A stretch of DNA of 64,000 nucleotides from an uncultured Oscillibacter sp. (GTDB lineage Bacteria; Bacillota; Clostridia; Oscillospirales; Oscillospiraceae), in NCBI GenBank assembly GCA_902476875.1, contig CABSFC010000002.1:1-64000 (forward strand), given 5' to 3'. The notes beneath the pieces were generated by a model that was given only the letters and a program-made list of their open reading frames with translations, ran no database searches and was not told the DNA's origin. Of this stretch, positions 7,336-16,630 are shown one piece after another. The position numbers and the translations under genes were made by a program. Each line of letters starts with the position of its first letter. Within the stretch, counting starts at the first letter, position 1.

Positions 7336-8325
7336 ATGAAACAGGTACCAAAGGAATGGCTGGACTTTCTGCGCCAGCAGTATCCCGCGGGGAGCCGAAT
7401 CAGGCTCCGGGAGATGAAAGATCCCTATACTCCTGTGCCGCCCGGCACAATGGGCACACTGACATCTATCGATGATATTGGCACATTCCATGTCAGGTGG
7501 GACAACGGCAGCGGCTTGGGGCTGGTCATCGGAGAGGACAGTTTCTCGGTGCTGCCCCCGGAGCCAACCATGCTGAAGCTCTATATGCCCCTCACCGCCG
7601 ACCTCTTTGAGCGAAACGAGTGGGGTGACATGGAGCAAGAGAGTACGTTGCTGAATGGCCGGGAACTCCTGGGGTACGAGGGCGCAATCCTGAAAGCCAT
7701 CCGTAGCAACAACGTCCCGGAGGAGAGCGAGAGTGGCATCATGCACTGGTACGGCGAGGAAGACTCCGTCAACGAGAAGGTCAAATCCGTGTTCTTCACG
7801 GTAGAGGAGCGGAACGGGCAGCTCTGGGGTGTGGCGGAGTGCCGGGTGCAGGGGCAGCTCACGCCGGAGGAATACGCCGTCCTTACCGATTACATCTCCG
7901 GCCAGGCCTCGGACGGCTGGGGGGAGAGTTTCGAACAGCAGGAGATCCAGATCGGACGCGATGCGGAACTATATGTCCACCTCTGGAACAGCGATGACTG
8001 GAGCATCCAAACAGAGGAGGAATGCTTTGCACCGAAGCTGGCCGAGGGACTGCCTGATATGTGCTGGTCCATCCTTCCCGGTGAGGGCAAGCTCATCTGC
8101 ATCAAGCGGGGCGAGAGCGGTTATTATCCAAGCGACTGGGAAACCGGAAGTCCGGAGGAAAACCGGAAAATTGCGGACTACAACAATCAAAAACGTGGGA
8201 TCACCAAGTCACAGGAGGAAGCCATGCTCTGCGGCTCCATGCATGGCTGGGACTGTCCGGCCGCAGATCCCCAAAGCTACACGCAGGAACCGCCCCAGCA
8301 AATGGGAGGGATGTCTTTTGAATAA
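7336..8325 (+). CDS. DUF4314-containing protein
   Basis: 329 residues. The N-terminus (about 18-75) matches DUF4314, a small beta domain seen in plasmid and element proteins: [20 protein letters not shown], then [16 protein letters not shown]. The remainder is unassigned, but its [20 protein letters not shown] section is repeated in the next protein ([20 protein letters not shown]), so both share a C-terminal or N-terminal module. Ends in QMGGMSFE. Overlaps the next gene by 8 bp. Confidence 0.75.
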   Translation: MKQVPKEWLDFLRQQYPAGSRIRLREMKDPYTPVPPGTMGTLTSIDDIGTFHVRWDNGSGLGLVIGEDSFSVLPPEPTMLKLYMPLTADLFERNEWGDMEQESTLLNGRELLGYEGAILKAIRSNNVPEESESGIMHWYGEEDSVNEKVKSVFFTVEERNGQLWGVAECRVQGQLTPEEYAVLTDYISGQASDGWGESFEQQEIQIGRDAELYVHLWNSDDWSIQTEEECFAPKLAEGLPDMCWSILPGEGKLICIKRGESGYYPSDWETGSPEENRKIADYNNQKRGITKSQEEAMLCGSMHGWDCPAADPQSYTQEPPQQMGGMSFE

Positions 8326-9778
8326 GCAGGCTCTCGAACTGCCAAGGCAGTGCTATGCCGTGATGCCCGGCGATGGACGGCTGCTGGTTATCACCCGTGG
8401 GGAATGCGGATACAGGCATTCCCCGCTGGATACGGGAAACCGCACGGAAAACCGTTTCATTGCCGACCAGAAAAACGCGGAGTTCGGCGGCGTAACGCCT
8501 GAGCAGGAACGGCTCATGATCGACGGGTCCATATTTGGGTGGGATCTTGTGTACAGCAGGATCGCCGGAAAGCAGTACCGCGCCCGGCATTTCATCATCG
8601 AACTCAGCAGTCCCTCCTCTTCCTTTGCCCATGCACAGGAACTCGTCCTCCCCGCCGACGATTATACGCTTCTTGACGCCTTTGAACAGCTTCATCTGTC
8701 ACCCGGCGAGAGGCCGTACACAGAAATCATAAGCTATTCAAAGTTTGACTTTCTCTCTCCCCTCATGAAAGAAGACCCCGACCCGCTGAGATTGAATCAT
8801 TTACTCCGCCGCCTGGATTCCATGGATCTCCCCGACCAGGAGATCTTCAAAGCGCTGGTGCAAATGGAAAATGAGAAGACGCCCCAAGAGCGTGTCTCCG
8901 TGGATCGTTTCATCGATCTGGCTTACAGCACGGACTGCTGTGACATCCATCTCGGCATAACCTCGGATGAACAGCTGGGCAGGATCTATGCGGAAAACGG
9001 CTTTATGCCCGACCTGGACGACCTGCCGGAAAAACTCTTCGAAAGTCTGAACTTTAGGCAGATCGGGCGGGAAGAGCGGGAGCGCGAACACGGCATATTC
9101 ACAGCCTATGGCTATGTGATTCAGAACACCGAACCGAAACCAATCAGTCAAACGCTGGACTATGCCCTGCGCAAGCCGGACTATATGTTCAGGATCGGTG
9201 TCAAGAATTATCCCATAGAAGGCTACACGCATATTGACACAGACACGGTCGCTTATTTAAATCTCCCGGCCTCTGAGCAGCAGTTCCAGGCTGTTTTGGA
9301 TCAGCTGGGCAATTCCGACTGGCTGGGTACAGTGTTGGACAGCTTTGAAAGCATCCTTCCCGATTTTAAAGGCGCGGTGATCTCCACGGAGGACTTGCCG
9401 GAATTGAATGACCTTGCAAGGTATGTCCAGGAAATTGATGCATCTGGCCAACTCACCAAGTACAAGGCGGTTCTCAGCCTGTTGGAGTGTCCGGATATCT
9501 CCTCCGCCATTACTGCTGCCGAACATCTGGACGAATATATCCTGGATTCCCAGTGCCTGTCCGCCCAGGACTATGCTGAAGCGAACCTCCTTGACCTCCT
9601 GGATGATAGTGAAGCTGAACTGTTGCTCCCCAATGTGAATCTCTGGAGCTATGGAAAGACCCTCATGCAAAACGAGAACGCCGTATTGACGCCGTATGGC
9701 ACGCTGTCCCGTCAGGATGGTCAACCCGTACAAGCTCCCGTTGAGCAGCCCTGGCAGGGCGGAATGGAGATGATGTAA
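8318..9778 (+). CDS. ArdA-like antirestriction protein (2 of 3), two-part
   Basis: 486 residues from TTG 8318, eight bases after GGGAGGG. Residues 1-75 repeat the module at the end of the preceding protein. The C-terminal 150 residues are ArdA-like ([20 protein letters not shown], then [20 protein letters not shown] and [11 protein letters not shown]). Acidic overall, as expected of DNA mimics. Ends in WQGGMEMM and abuts the third ArdA-like gene without a gap. Confidence 0.65.
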   Translation: MNKQALELPRQCYAVMPGDGRLLVITRGECGYRHSPLDTGNRTENRFIADQKNAEFGGVTPEQERLMIDGSIFGWDLVYSRIAGKQYRARHFIIELSSPSSSFAHAQELVLPADDYTLLDAFEQLHLSPGERPYTEIISYSKFDFLSPLMKEDPDPLRLNHLLRRLDSMDLPDQEIFKALVQMENEKTPQERVSVDRFIDLAYSTDCCDIHLGITSDEQLGRIYAENGFMPDLDDLPEKLFESLNFRQIGREEREREHGIFTAYGYVIQNTEPKPISQTLDYALRKPDYMFRIGVKNYPIEGYTHIDTDTVAYLNLPASEQQFQAVLDQLGNSDWLGTVLDSFESILPDFKGAVISTEDLPELNDLARYVQEIDASGQLTKYKAVLSLLECPDISSAITAAEHLDEYILDSQCLSAQDYAEANLLDLLDDSEAELLLPNVNLWSYGKTLMQNENAVLTPYGTLSRQDGQPVQAPVEQPWQGGMEMM

Positions 9779-10816
9779 ATGGATTACTTCGAGGAAACAC
9801 TGGGGAAACTCCCCGGCAGACAGGACGAGCATGAATGGCTCAGGGAAACATTGGCGTTTGCCAGTGAGCGGGAAAAGGCGATCCTTGCGGCTGGGCTTGA
9901 GAGAACGCCTCCAAAAAACGCAGCGGAGGCCGTCAATCTCATGCTTAATCTGGAAAGCTATGAGGTCTGTGTTGGCGCGAACTACTATGAGGCGCTGGGG
10001 CAGTATTTTCTGGACTATGAGGTTGGCAGCCTGATTCCCACAGAAGCCCGGCAGTATATTGACCTGGAATCGCTGGGCAGAAAGTATGAGGACAACCATC
10101 CTGGCCTGTTCATCGGGAGCGACTACGTGGTCTATCCCGCAGATCAAACAACTGCGTTCTACGATGGCAGGGAGCTGCCCAGCGTGGGTGGCGACTGGAG
10201 CCTCCGCCTGAAGCTGGCTTCCCCTACCCACCCCGAGGGAGTGTGGGTAAAGCTGCCGGACTACCAGGAGATGACGGAAGAACGCCCAGGCGAGATTCGA
10301 ATGGCGCTGAACGCGCTCGGCCTGAAAGATCTCGAATGGTGCGAGCTGCTGGATGCCAGGTGCTGTCTGCCGGGGATTGCCGGCCTGACAGAATACGAGG
10401 ATCTGTCTGACCTCATCTACGATGGTCAGAACCTCGGCATCATTCTGGACGAGCAGGGCCAGGGGCAGGAGCACTTCATGGAAAAATATCTGGCGGCGCT
10501 GGAGCTGGAGGGCTGCGACAGCCTGAAGTTTGCTCTGGATATTGGACAAAACATCAAGTGCTATGACATGGTACTGGTCAGTGGATTGGAGCAGACCGGG
10601 AAGGATGCCATTCTGAAACGTATGGGCGCAGAGGAACGCGAAATGTTCTCCGGCTGCGTCGACTTTGCTGGATACGCCCGAGCCATGCTGGAGCAGAGCG
10701 ACTCTGTACCGGTTCTGGATGGCAAGGCCTATATCCGCAGGAATGGTCAAACTTTCCATGCGGAATATAGTGAGACTACTGGATCTGCACAGGACAGAGG
10801 AATGCAAATGATGTAG
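9779..10816 (+). CDS. ArdA-like antirestriction protein (3 of 3)
   Basis: 345 residues, acidic. It shows ArdA-like elements: LTEYEDLSDLIYDGQNLGII, a central acidic helix region, and VDFAGYARAMLEQ followed by a short terminal strand, which corresponds to the YGRDL part of ArdA. An N-terminal region with EAVNLMLNLESYEVC looks like a second, decayed copy. Ends in DRGMQMM. Last gene before a strong terminator, closing the antirestriction operon. Confidence 0.6.
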   Translation: MDYFEETLGKLPGRQDEHEWLRETLAFASEREKAILAAGLERTPPKNAAEAVNLMLNLESYEVCVGANYYEALGQYFLDYEVGSLIPTEARQYIDLESLGRKYEDNHPGLFIGSDYVVYPADQTTAFYDGRELPSVGGDWSLRLKLASPTHPEGVWVKLPDYQEMTEERPGEIRMALNALGLKDLEWCELLDARCCLPGIAGLTEYEDLSDLIYDGQNLGIILDEQGQGQEHFMEKYLAALELEGCDSLKFALDIGQNIKCYDMVLVSGLEQTGKDAILKRMGAEEREMFSGCVDFAGYARAMLEQSDSVPVLDGKAYIRRNGQTFHAEYSETTGSAQDRGMQMM

Positions 10817-10849
10817 ACAATGGAAAAGGGGCAATATTAATTACTGTAA

Positions 10850-10894
10850 GGGGCCGTATTCCCGAAAAGGGGAATCACGGCCCCTTCTTTTTTT
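10850..10894 (+). terminator. Rho-independent terminator
   Basis: GGGGCCGT plus ATTCCC pair with GGGAAT and ACGGCCCC (10850-10884) and are followed by TTCTTTTTTT. Ends the antirestriction operon. Confidence 0.85.
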
Positions 10895-10934
10895 ATGCCC
10901 TTTTCGGGGATCCAAGCCCGGAAAGGAGAAAGCC

Positions 10935-11237
10935 GTGAAAAAAGAAGCACTAAAGAACTGCCTGTACAGCGGCCACAGAGGAAGGAGCAAGGCTATCAGC
11001 GGGGACAGCCTGCGGAGGGAGCTTCACATGACGGAGAAGGAGATGCGAAAGTGCGTCAACAGGCTCCGCAGGGAGGGCGTCCCCATCTGCAGCGACCAGA
11101 CGGGCTACTTCTATGCCCAAAGCGCCGACGAAGTCCTCACCACGATCCAGTTCCTGCTGAAGATGCGGCAGGGCCTGGAATCCGCCATCATGGGGATGAA
11201 CAGTACCCTGCGTGATTTTGTCCTCGAAAGAGGGTGA
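10935..11237 (+). CDS. Winged-helix DNA-binding protein
   Basis: 100 residues from GTG 10935 behind GAAAGGAG. Basic N-terminal half with ISGDSLRRELHMTEKEMRKC and VNRLRREGVPICSDQTGYFY: a helix-turn-helix followed by a beta wing. Such proteins act as local regulators. Its stop overlaps the GTG of the methylase gene by 4 bp, so the pair is coupled. Confidence 0.65.
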   Translation: MKKEALKNCLYSGHRGRSKAISGDSLRRELHMTEKEMRKCVNRLRREGVPICSDQTGYFYAQSADEVLTTIQFLLKMRQGLESAIMGMNSTLRDFVLERG

Positions 11238-12214
11238 TAGCCATTGCATTTCCATTTCTTATCTGGGTGGGCAATAAGCAGAGGATCGCCCCCTACGTGC
11301 GGCAGATCATGCCCAAGCTTTTTGACCTGTATCTGGAACCGTTCGGAGGCAGCGGCGCGATTTTGCTGTCTTTGCCCAAAGACCCCAAGCGGCTTGACAT
11401 CTACAACGACCTTGAACGGGATCTCGTCAACCTCTTCCTCTGTGTGCGGGATCAGCCTCTCGCGCTCATCAAGGAGCTTAACTTCCTGCCGATCAACAGC
11501 CGCGAGGAATTCAACGACCTTAAGCGGCTCCTCGCCCATGAGCCAGCACGGGAGGAGCTTGACCGATGGGAACAGGAGGAGTCTCGTATCGCGGAGGAGT
11601 GTTTTACTCCAGAGGAAGCCATGGAGCTGCAGAAGATCCTGCGCGGGAAGGCCAGGCTGCGGGACGTCCGCAGGGCGGCGGCGTACTATAAGGTCTGCCG
11701 CTTCAGCTTCAGCGGCACGCGCTCCTCCTATGGGGTAAAAAGAACCGTCATCGGGCATTTCCACGGGCTGCTCCAGAGAGCTGCCACAAGGCTTCAGGGC
11801 GTGGTCATCGAGTGCAGGAACGCCATTACACTGATCCAGGAGAGAGGCTCTCCCACCAGCGTGATCTACTGCGATCCGCCCTATGTGGAAACCGAAGATA
11901 TGTATAGCCCCGAATTCGGCGAAAAAGAGCACTGCGAACTCCATGAAACCTTGAAAACGAGTGATGCTTATGTGATCGTGTCCTACAATGACTGCGAATA
12001 CATCCGCAAGCTGTACAAGGACTTCTTCATCCTGGCATTTCGAAGGAACCACCCCATGTCCAAAAAGAAAGGGGAAACCTTTGGGGAACTGATTATAACA
12101 AACTTTGACCCTCGGCGCTTCATGGATAGCCAGCTGGATCTATTTGAAACGGCATCTGTCCGTGACCACATGGAACTGGTCAATATCCCTGAAGTTGTCC
12201 TAAAGGCTACGTGA
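11234..12214 (+). CDS. Dam-type N6-adenine DNA methylase
   Basis: 326 residues of the D12 class adenine methyltransferases, which move methyl from S-adenosylmethionine to adenine N6. Visible signatures: PFLIWVGNKQRIAPYV at the start, the SAM-binding EPFGGSGAILL (residues 35-45) and the catalytic DPPY (214-217) in VIYCDPPYVETED. No restriction endonuclease lies beside it, so it probably protects the element's own DNA or marks it for timing. Starts GTG 11234 overlapping the winged-helix gene. Confidence 0.9.
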   Translation: MIAIAFPFLIWVGNKQRIAPYVRQIMPKLFDLYLEPFGGSGAILLSLPKDPKRLDIYNDLERDLVNLFLCVRDQPLALIKELNFLPINSREEFNDLKRLLAHEPAREELDRWEQEESRIAEECFTPEEAMELQKILRGKARLRDVRRAAAYYKVCRFSFSGTRSSYGVKRTVIGHFHGLLQRAATRLQGVVIECRNAITLIQERGSPTSVIYCDPPYVETEDMYSPEFGEKEHCELHETLKTSDAYVIVSYNDCEYIRKLYKDFFILAFRRNHPMSKKKGETFGELIITNFDPRRFMDSQLDLFETASVRDHMELVNIPEVVLKAT

Positions 12215-12232
12215 TTCAGGAGGTAAACAAGA

Positions 12233-12745
12233 ATGGAAAAAAAGAAAGAAATTACATTTAGGGGTGCCATCATCCCCCGCTCTCAGCTGGAGGAGTGCGG
12301 CTTTGGCGATCAGGGGGCCACGGTCTATGCCATGCCCAGTGCAGTGATCGTGCTGCCGAAACAGATGACGGTCATGCCCCTGATCCGCGCCGTTGAGTCC
12401 CTGTCCAAGCTGTCCACGGAACTCCTGCTGGAGCTGGTGGATGCCTGCGGCCTCTGCGATGGCTGCGGCGATGGCGGCGGCGAGCGCGAGGACTGTCCCT
12501 TTGACGCACCTGCGGAGATCCATCTCCCCGAGGAGCTGCTGGAGGAGGCCGGGATCCCCAAGGACTCCAAGCTCCGTGCATATCCCAATGAGGAGGAAAA
12601 GAGCATCCAGATCGTCATGGCGGATGACAGCTATGACCTCTCGGACATCGCCCCGGACACGCTGGATCTCCTGACCAGCCTGGGTATCTGCGTTGGGGAG
12701 CTGAAAGAGCTGATGCTCCTGGGCGAGGTGATCCACGATGCCTGA
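12233..12745 (+). CDS. SpoVT/AbrB-like swapped-hairpin protein
   Basis: 170 residues, ATG 12233 behind AGGAGG. The segment AEIHLPEELLEEAGIPKDSK at about residues 97-116 matches the first half of an AbrB/MazE-type swapped-hairpin DNA-binding domain (usually IxLPxExLxxxGI). A Cys/Gly-rich stretch CGLCDGCGDGGGEREDC precedes it. The DNA-binding assignment is moderate; it could also be only a structural relative. Overlaps the broken DUF3849 gene by 8 bp. Confidence 0.5.
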   Translation: MEKKKEITFRGAIIPRSQLEECGFGDQGATVYAMPSAVIVLPKQMTVMPLIRAVESLSKLSTELLLELVDACGLCDGCGDGGGEREDCPFDAPAEIHLPEELLEEAGIPKDSKLRAYPNEEEKSIQIVMADDSYDLSDIAPDTLDLLTSLGICVGELKELMLLGEVIHDA

Positions 12746-13478
12746 TTTCCCGCCGATCTACCCCTGCTCGGAGGCCGAGGCCCGTCGGTTGTGAGAGCAT
12801 GACGAGTGGGAACAGAGCTTCCGACAGAATGTATCCTGCGCACGAGGCATCGAGATCGCCATCCGAGCCTGTTTCGATCAGGACGCGAATACCCTTGCGG
12901 ATGGCTGCGCGGATCATATACTCCGGAAGTATGGTTTCAAGCGCACCCATTTTGTACTCGCAAACAGCGTCAGGGACTTACCGTACAATGCGGATGTCAG
13001 CTCAGACAACGCCGCGTGGTGCAGGGAGCTGTATCTCCCGGACGGAGTAAAGAACCGCTATTTTGAGGTAGATACGGCATATGGACTTCTGGACCAGTTT
13101 ATCAGCCAGACAAGAGCGTCATACGAAACGCTCCACCTGTTTGACGGGCGGCACTGCTCCAGCGAGGAAGACTACGAGGGTAAAGTTCTCATCCTCTCTC
13201 CCAGCGTCCTGAAAGAGTCCTGTTGGTCTGAGAAGAACCAGCTGTGGCTTGCCGAAAGCGGCTTTGGCTGCGATCCGGGAAAATCCGGCAGGGCCGTCTA
13301 CGCCATCTGCCTCGGCGATGGTGAAAAGGCCAGATGGAACCGGGCGGACTTCCTCGGCGTGATCCGGGAGGAGTGTCTCCCCGATTGGGCCAGGGAGCAG
13401 CTGGAGAAACTGAAAAACGGGCAAACACTCGAAACGCCGGAAGACCACACCGGCGAGATCAACATGACAATACAGTAG
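12738..13478 (+). pseudogene. DUF3849 gene interrupted by an in-frame TGA
   Basis: The frame from ATG 12738 to TAG 13476-13478 would give 246 residues, starting MPDFPPIYPCSEAEARRL and continuing EHDEWEQSFRQNVSCARGIE, the usual start of DUF3849 proteins of conjugative elements. Codon 19 (12792-12794) is TGA where relatives, as I recall them, have glycine; GGA to TGA is a one-base change. The remaining 227 codons are open with no good internal start, so the gene is recently broken, or the TGA is read through. Confidence 0.8.
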
Positions 13479-13490
13479 GAGGAATCAACT

Positions 13491-13859
13491 ATGCCCAGAC
13501 AGCAGGTTTCCGATCAGGAAACGCTCCAGAAAGATCCCAAGCCGATGGATATTGACGTCCGCATCAATTCCATCCGCACCAACGGCCCGGTGCTGGCCAC
13601 GGCCTCATTCAACCTGAACGGCGCCTTTGCCGTGCGGGGAGTGAAGATCCTCGATGGCTCCAACGGGCCATTTGTGAGTATGCCCAGCTATAAGACCAGC
13701 GATGGCTACAAGGACATCTGCTTTCCCTGTAACAGGGAGTTCAAGCTGGCCCTTGACAATGCCATTCTGGGGGCGTATCAGCAGCAGATCGGACAGGTGG
13801 CCCAACGGGGTCACACCGACCACAGCCAGGAGCCTCCGACTCCTGAGATGACGATGTAA
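13491..13859 (+). CDS. SpoVG family protein
   Basis: 122 residues, ATG 13491 behind AGGAGG. The core MDIDVRINSIRTNGPVLATA, then GVKILDGSNGPFVSMPS and DICFPCNREFKLAL, is SpoVG, a small nucleic-acid-binding regulator of septation and gene expression in Firmicutes. Unlike chromosomal SpoVG it has an N-terminal extension and a C-terminal tail ending PPTPEMTM. The tail is shared with other proteins of this element. Confidence 0.9.
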   Translation: MPRQQVSDQETLQKDPKPMDIDVRINSIRTNGPVLATASFNLNGAFAVRGVKILDGSNGPFVSMPSYKTSDGYKDICFPCNREFKLALDNAILGAYQQQIGQVAQRGHTDHSQEPPTPEMTM

Positions 13860-13876
13860 AGAGGAGGATACACAAC

Positions 13877-14791
13877 ATGAAACGCCTGGTTTCCCTTTGT
13901 GCCGCAGCCCTCATGCTCTGCATGGCGACTCCGGCATTTGCCGCCGAGGACACCTCGGCGGCATCCGTTTGCTATCCCACTGCCGTAACCTGCAATGAGG
14001 ATGGCAGCGAGATCCGCAAGATGTACGACCTCGGCCCTGCGGATGACCCCGCCGGCATTCCCCGCTCGGACTTTGAGCAGGACGGTTTTCACTATACCCT
14101 GACTGACCTGCTCAAGCAGGAACTCCCCGAAAACGAGAGCCGCCAGCATACCGAAACGGTATCCCTGGAGAGCGAGAGCAAGGATATGGCCTCCGTGCTG
14201 GCTCTGCTGCCCCAGGAAAGAGAATTTATTACGGACGATGGGCTGTCCGGTATCCTGACTCTACAACTGGAAACGGTGCAGGTAGAGGTGTCCGGCTATG
14301 GCAGCTCTACCAGGGAGGTTTCCGCCACCCGCAGCTACCCCAACCTCGCAGACCAGGACACCGCCAACATCCCCAAGACCATCCAGGATAGCGGCAGAAC
14401 GCTCACCCTCCAGAACATCAGCTGGCAGACCGACAACACCGCCAGCGTAGACGGCTATGCCATGGGCGACCGCTATACCGCAGTTGCTACCTACACCGGC
14501 AGTGCCACCAGCAGCTATGTCAAGGGATACACTGTGACTGCCGATTATAGCGGCACAGTCAGCCGCATTGCGCTGAACAAGACCCGATATGTCGCTATCT
14601 TCGAGGGAACGCCCCTCCAGCCGGTAATCGACGCCTTAGGCGATGCCGAGAAAGACTCTGCCACCGGCTTCCCTTGGGCCTATGTACTGGTTCCCTTGGG
14701 CGTCATCGCCGCGGCTGGCGGCGGCATCGGCATCGCCCTGTTCCTCAAACGGCAGCGTGAGTTGGCGGACGGTGGGGATGCGGAGGAGTAA
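13877..14791 (+). CDS. Secreted, membrane-anchored protein of unknown function
   Basis: 304 residues. Signal peptide MKRLVSLCAAALMLCMATPAF with a likely cleavage after AFA, an extracellular beta-rich domain, and a C-terminal membrane helix (WAYVLVPLGVIAAAGGGIGI) followed by basic FLKRQR. It would sit on the outer face of the membrane. Ribosome site GAGGAGG precedes ATG 13877. It heads the surface block with the sortase and CAP genes, so a role in cell contact during mating is plausible but inferred. Confidence 0.75.
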   Translation: MKRLVSLCAAALMLCMATPAFAAEDTSAASVCYPTAVTCNEDGSEIRKMYDLGPADDPAGIPRSDFEQDGFHYTLTDLLKQELPENESRQHTETVSLESESKDMASVLALLPQEREFITDDGLSGILTLQLETVQVEVSGYGSSTREVSATRSYPNLADQDTANIPKTIQDSGRTLTLQNISWQTDNTASVDGYAMGDRYTAVATYTGSATSSYVKGYTVTADYSGTVSRIALNKTRYVAIFEGTPLQPVIDALGDAEKDSATGFPWAYVLVPLGVIAAAGGGIGIALFLKRQRELADGGDAEE

Positions 14792-14825
14792 GCCCCTACA
14801 TTATAATATAAAGAGGAAAGGACTG

Positions 14826-15677
14826 GTGAAATCCATGAAGAAACTGACAATGCTCCTCTTGACCCTGTGCATGACGGCATCCCTGACGGTTCCCGCCAGC
14901 GCCGCCGGGCCGATGGAGTACACCTTTGACGGCGTGGACGGCCCGGAGTATGGCAAGCCCACCTCCATTGAGGTAGTCTACACCGCCGATGGCGGAGCCA
15001 TGAAGAACGAGGATGTGAGCAAAAACGCCGCTCTCGCTCCGCCCACCTTTGGCAGCGCCAGCGCAGATACCCTGAATACCGGCTCCCCGCTCACACCCAA
15101 CCTGGCTCCCGGTTATCAGCCCGCTGCCAGTGCGGTCATCAATGGCAGCTCCGCCGTGATCCAGCCCCCTGCTATGGGCAGCGTGGTTACTGGCAGCGGC
15201 GCGGCCTACGTCCCCGGAGCATCCACTGTGACAGTCACCAACCCCGGCAGTTCCTCTGGCGGATATACCGAGGTGACGGACGATCTCTACTACGCCAATG
15301 GCAGCCTGGGGACGCTGAAGATCCCCGCGATTGGCCTGAGCGTCAAAATCTATCAGGGTACGGGCAGTTCCACGCTGGCCAAGGGCGCGGGCCACTTCGA
15401 GGAAACCTCCATCTGGGACGGCAATGTAGCTCTGGCCGCCCACAACCGCGGCGTGAACAGCCACTTTGGACAGATCCACACACTGGAGGTTGGCGATCAG
15501 ATCACCCTGACCACCAAGCTGGGTACCCGAACCTATGAGGTAACTTCGGTATCCAAGGTCAGCGAGACAGACCGGAGCGCTCTCGCCGCATCCACTCAGA
15601 ATATGATCACACTTTATACGTGCGTCCGTGACCAGCGGGATCAGCGGTGGTGTGTGCAGGGGATTGAGGTTCGGTAA
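14826..15677 (+). CDS. Sortase
   Basis: 283 residues: a signal peptide, about 120 residues of Ser/Thr/Gly/Pro-rich linker, then a sortase domain. Catalytic triad positions are visible: His206 in ALAAHNRG, Cys266 in ITLYTCV and Arg274 in QRWCVQ. Sortases cut LPxTG-like signals and join proteins to the wall or to each other. The adhesin encoded at 16631 ends in LPRTGY and is the obvious substrate. GTG 14826 is preferred for its GGAAAGG site; ATG 14835 is the alternative. Being N-terminally anchored or secreted with a long linker is unlike housekeeping SrtA. Confidence 0.85.
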   Translation: MKSMKKLTMLLLTLCMTASLTVPASAAGPMEYTFDGVDGPEYGKPTSIEVVYTADGGAMKNEDVSKNAALAPPTFGSASADTLNTGSPLTPNLAPGYQPAASAVINGSSAVIQPPAMGSVVTGSGAAYVPGASTVTVTNPGSSSGGYTEVTDDLYYANGSLGTLKIPAIGLSVKIYQGTGSSTLAKGAGHFEETSIWDGNVALAAHNRGVNSHFGQIHTLEVGDQITLTTKLGTRTYEVTSVSKVSETDRSALAASTQNMITLYTCVRDQRDQRWCVQGIEVR

Positions 15678-15805
15678 TATGCTTCGTTTTCGTCCCCGCT
15701 TTTCTCCATTTTAATTTGAAATTTCCTCTCGACTTTTACCCTTCATTCCGATATTGTGTTGCTTGCCAAAAGCCCCGCAAAATACGGAATACAGGAGGAA
15801 AAAGT

Positions 15806-16552
15806 ATGAACAGCATGAAAAAGCGCGCTGCCGCCGCACTGACGGCCGGCATCCTCGCCGCCACCCTCACCATACCCGCTCTGGCGGCGGACTCCATCCG
15901 AATCAGCAGCTACAAGGGGAACACCCTCCAAGCCGGAGATCGCAGCGGCCTGATTATCGGCGGAGTGGCGCAATCCGTGACATCCGCCAGCCCGGAGATC
16001 GTCACCGTGGAAAACGCGGGCGGCTTATGGGCAGCCGTGGCCAAGTCAGACGGTACGGCGGTTCTCACTGTCACAGGCATCCACGGGGAGACAGCCAGCC
16101 TGACGCTGACGGTGGGCGATCCCGCGCTATCCACCGCTAAGGCCCCAGCTCCTGCCGCGGATCTGGAAGAAGCGTGGCAGGAGATCATCCGGCTTACCAA
16201 TGAGGTCAGGCTGAAAAACGGAGCGGCAGAGCTGCAGGCAAACGACGCCCTCATGGACGCCGCACAAACCTGCTCCGACAGGCTGTACACTTGGCACCAT
16301 ACCAGGGAGGAGTGTGAGGCCGTTGCGTCCTGCGGCTACCCCTACGGCTTCGGCACCAACCTCACGGTGTTCACCGGCACTGTTGACGTGGCCCATCATG
16401 CTGTCGATAACTTGATCAACTCGCCCGGCCACTTCCAAACCATGATCGACCCGGACGCAGACAGCATCGGCGTGGGCGTCACGCAAAGCGAGGGTATGAC
16501 CTACTGCTATATGTTCATCGGAAAACCGAACTCCATCAATCCCTATGGATAA
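15806..16552 (+). CDS. Secreted CAP/SCP-domain protein
   Basis: 248 residues, ATG 15806 behind AGGAGG. Signal peptide to about residue 28 (IPALAAD), an Ig-like beta domain (to about 110), then a CAP domain: RLTNEVRLKNGAAELQANDA, SDRLYTWHHTRE, LINSPGHFQTMIDPDADSIG and a final YMFIGK strand. CAP proteins are extracellular; bacterial functions are mostly undefined. It is expressed between sortase and adhesin. The 128 bp before it hold no gene. Confidence 0.85.
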   Translation: MNSMKKRAAAALTAGILAATLTIPALAADSIRISSYKGNTLQAGDRSGLIIGGVAQSVTSASPEIVTVENAGGLWAAVAKSDGTAVLTVTGIHGETASLTLTVGDPALSTAKAPAPAADLEEAWQEIIRLTNEVRLKNGAAELQANDALMDAAQTCSDRLYTWHHTREECEAVASCGYPYGFGTNLTVFTGTVDVAHHAVDNLINSPGHFQTMIDPDADSIGVGVTQSEGMTYCYMFIGKPNSINPYG

Positions 16553-16566
16553 CCGAATATCATCCC

Positions 16567-16603
16567 AAAAGGTCTTTCAGCGACACGCTGAAGGGCCTTT
16601 TTT
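16567..16603 (+). terminator. Rho-independent terminator
   Basis: AAAGGTCTTTCAGC pairs imperfectly with GCTGAAGGGCCTTT around an ACAC-containing loop, followed by TTT. It separates the CAP gene from the adhesin gene. Confidence 0.75.
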
Positions 16604-16630
16604 CTATGCCAAAAAGGAGAATGAAAAGCT

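Noticed and set aside
9257..10834. 525-codon minus-strand frame
   Set aside because: Antisense to two ArdA-like genes with good starts; no recognisable features.
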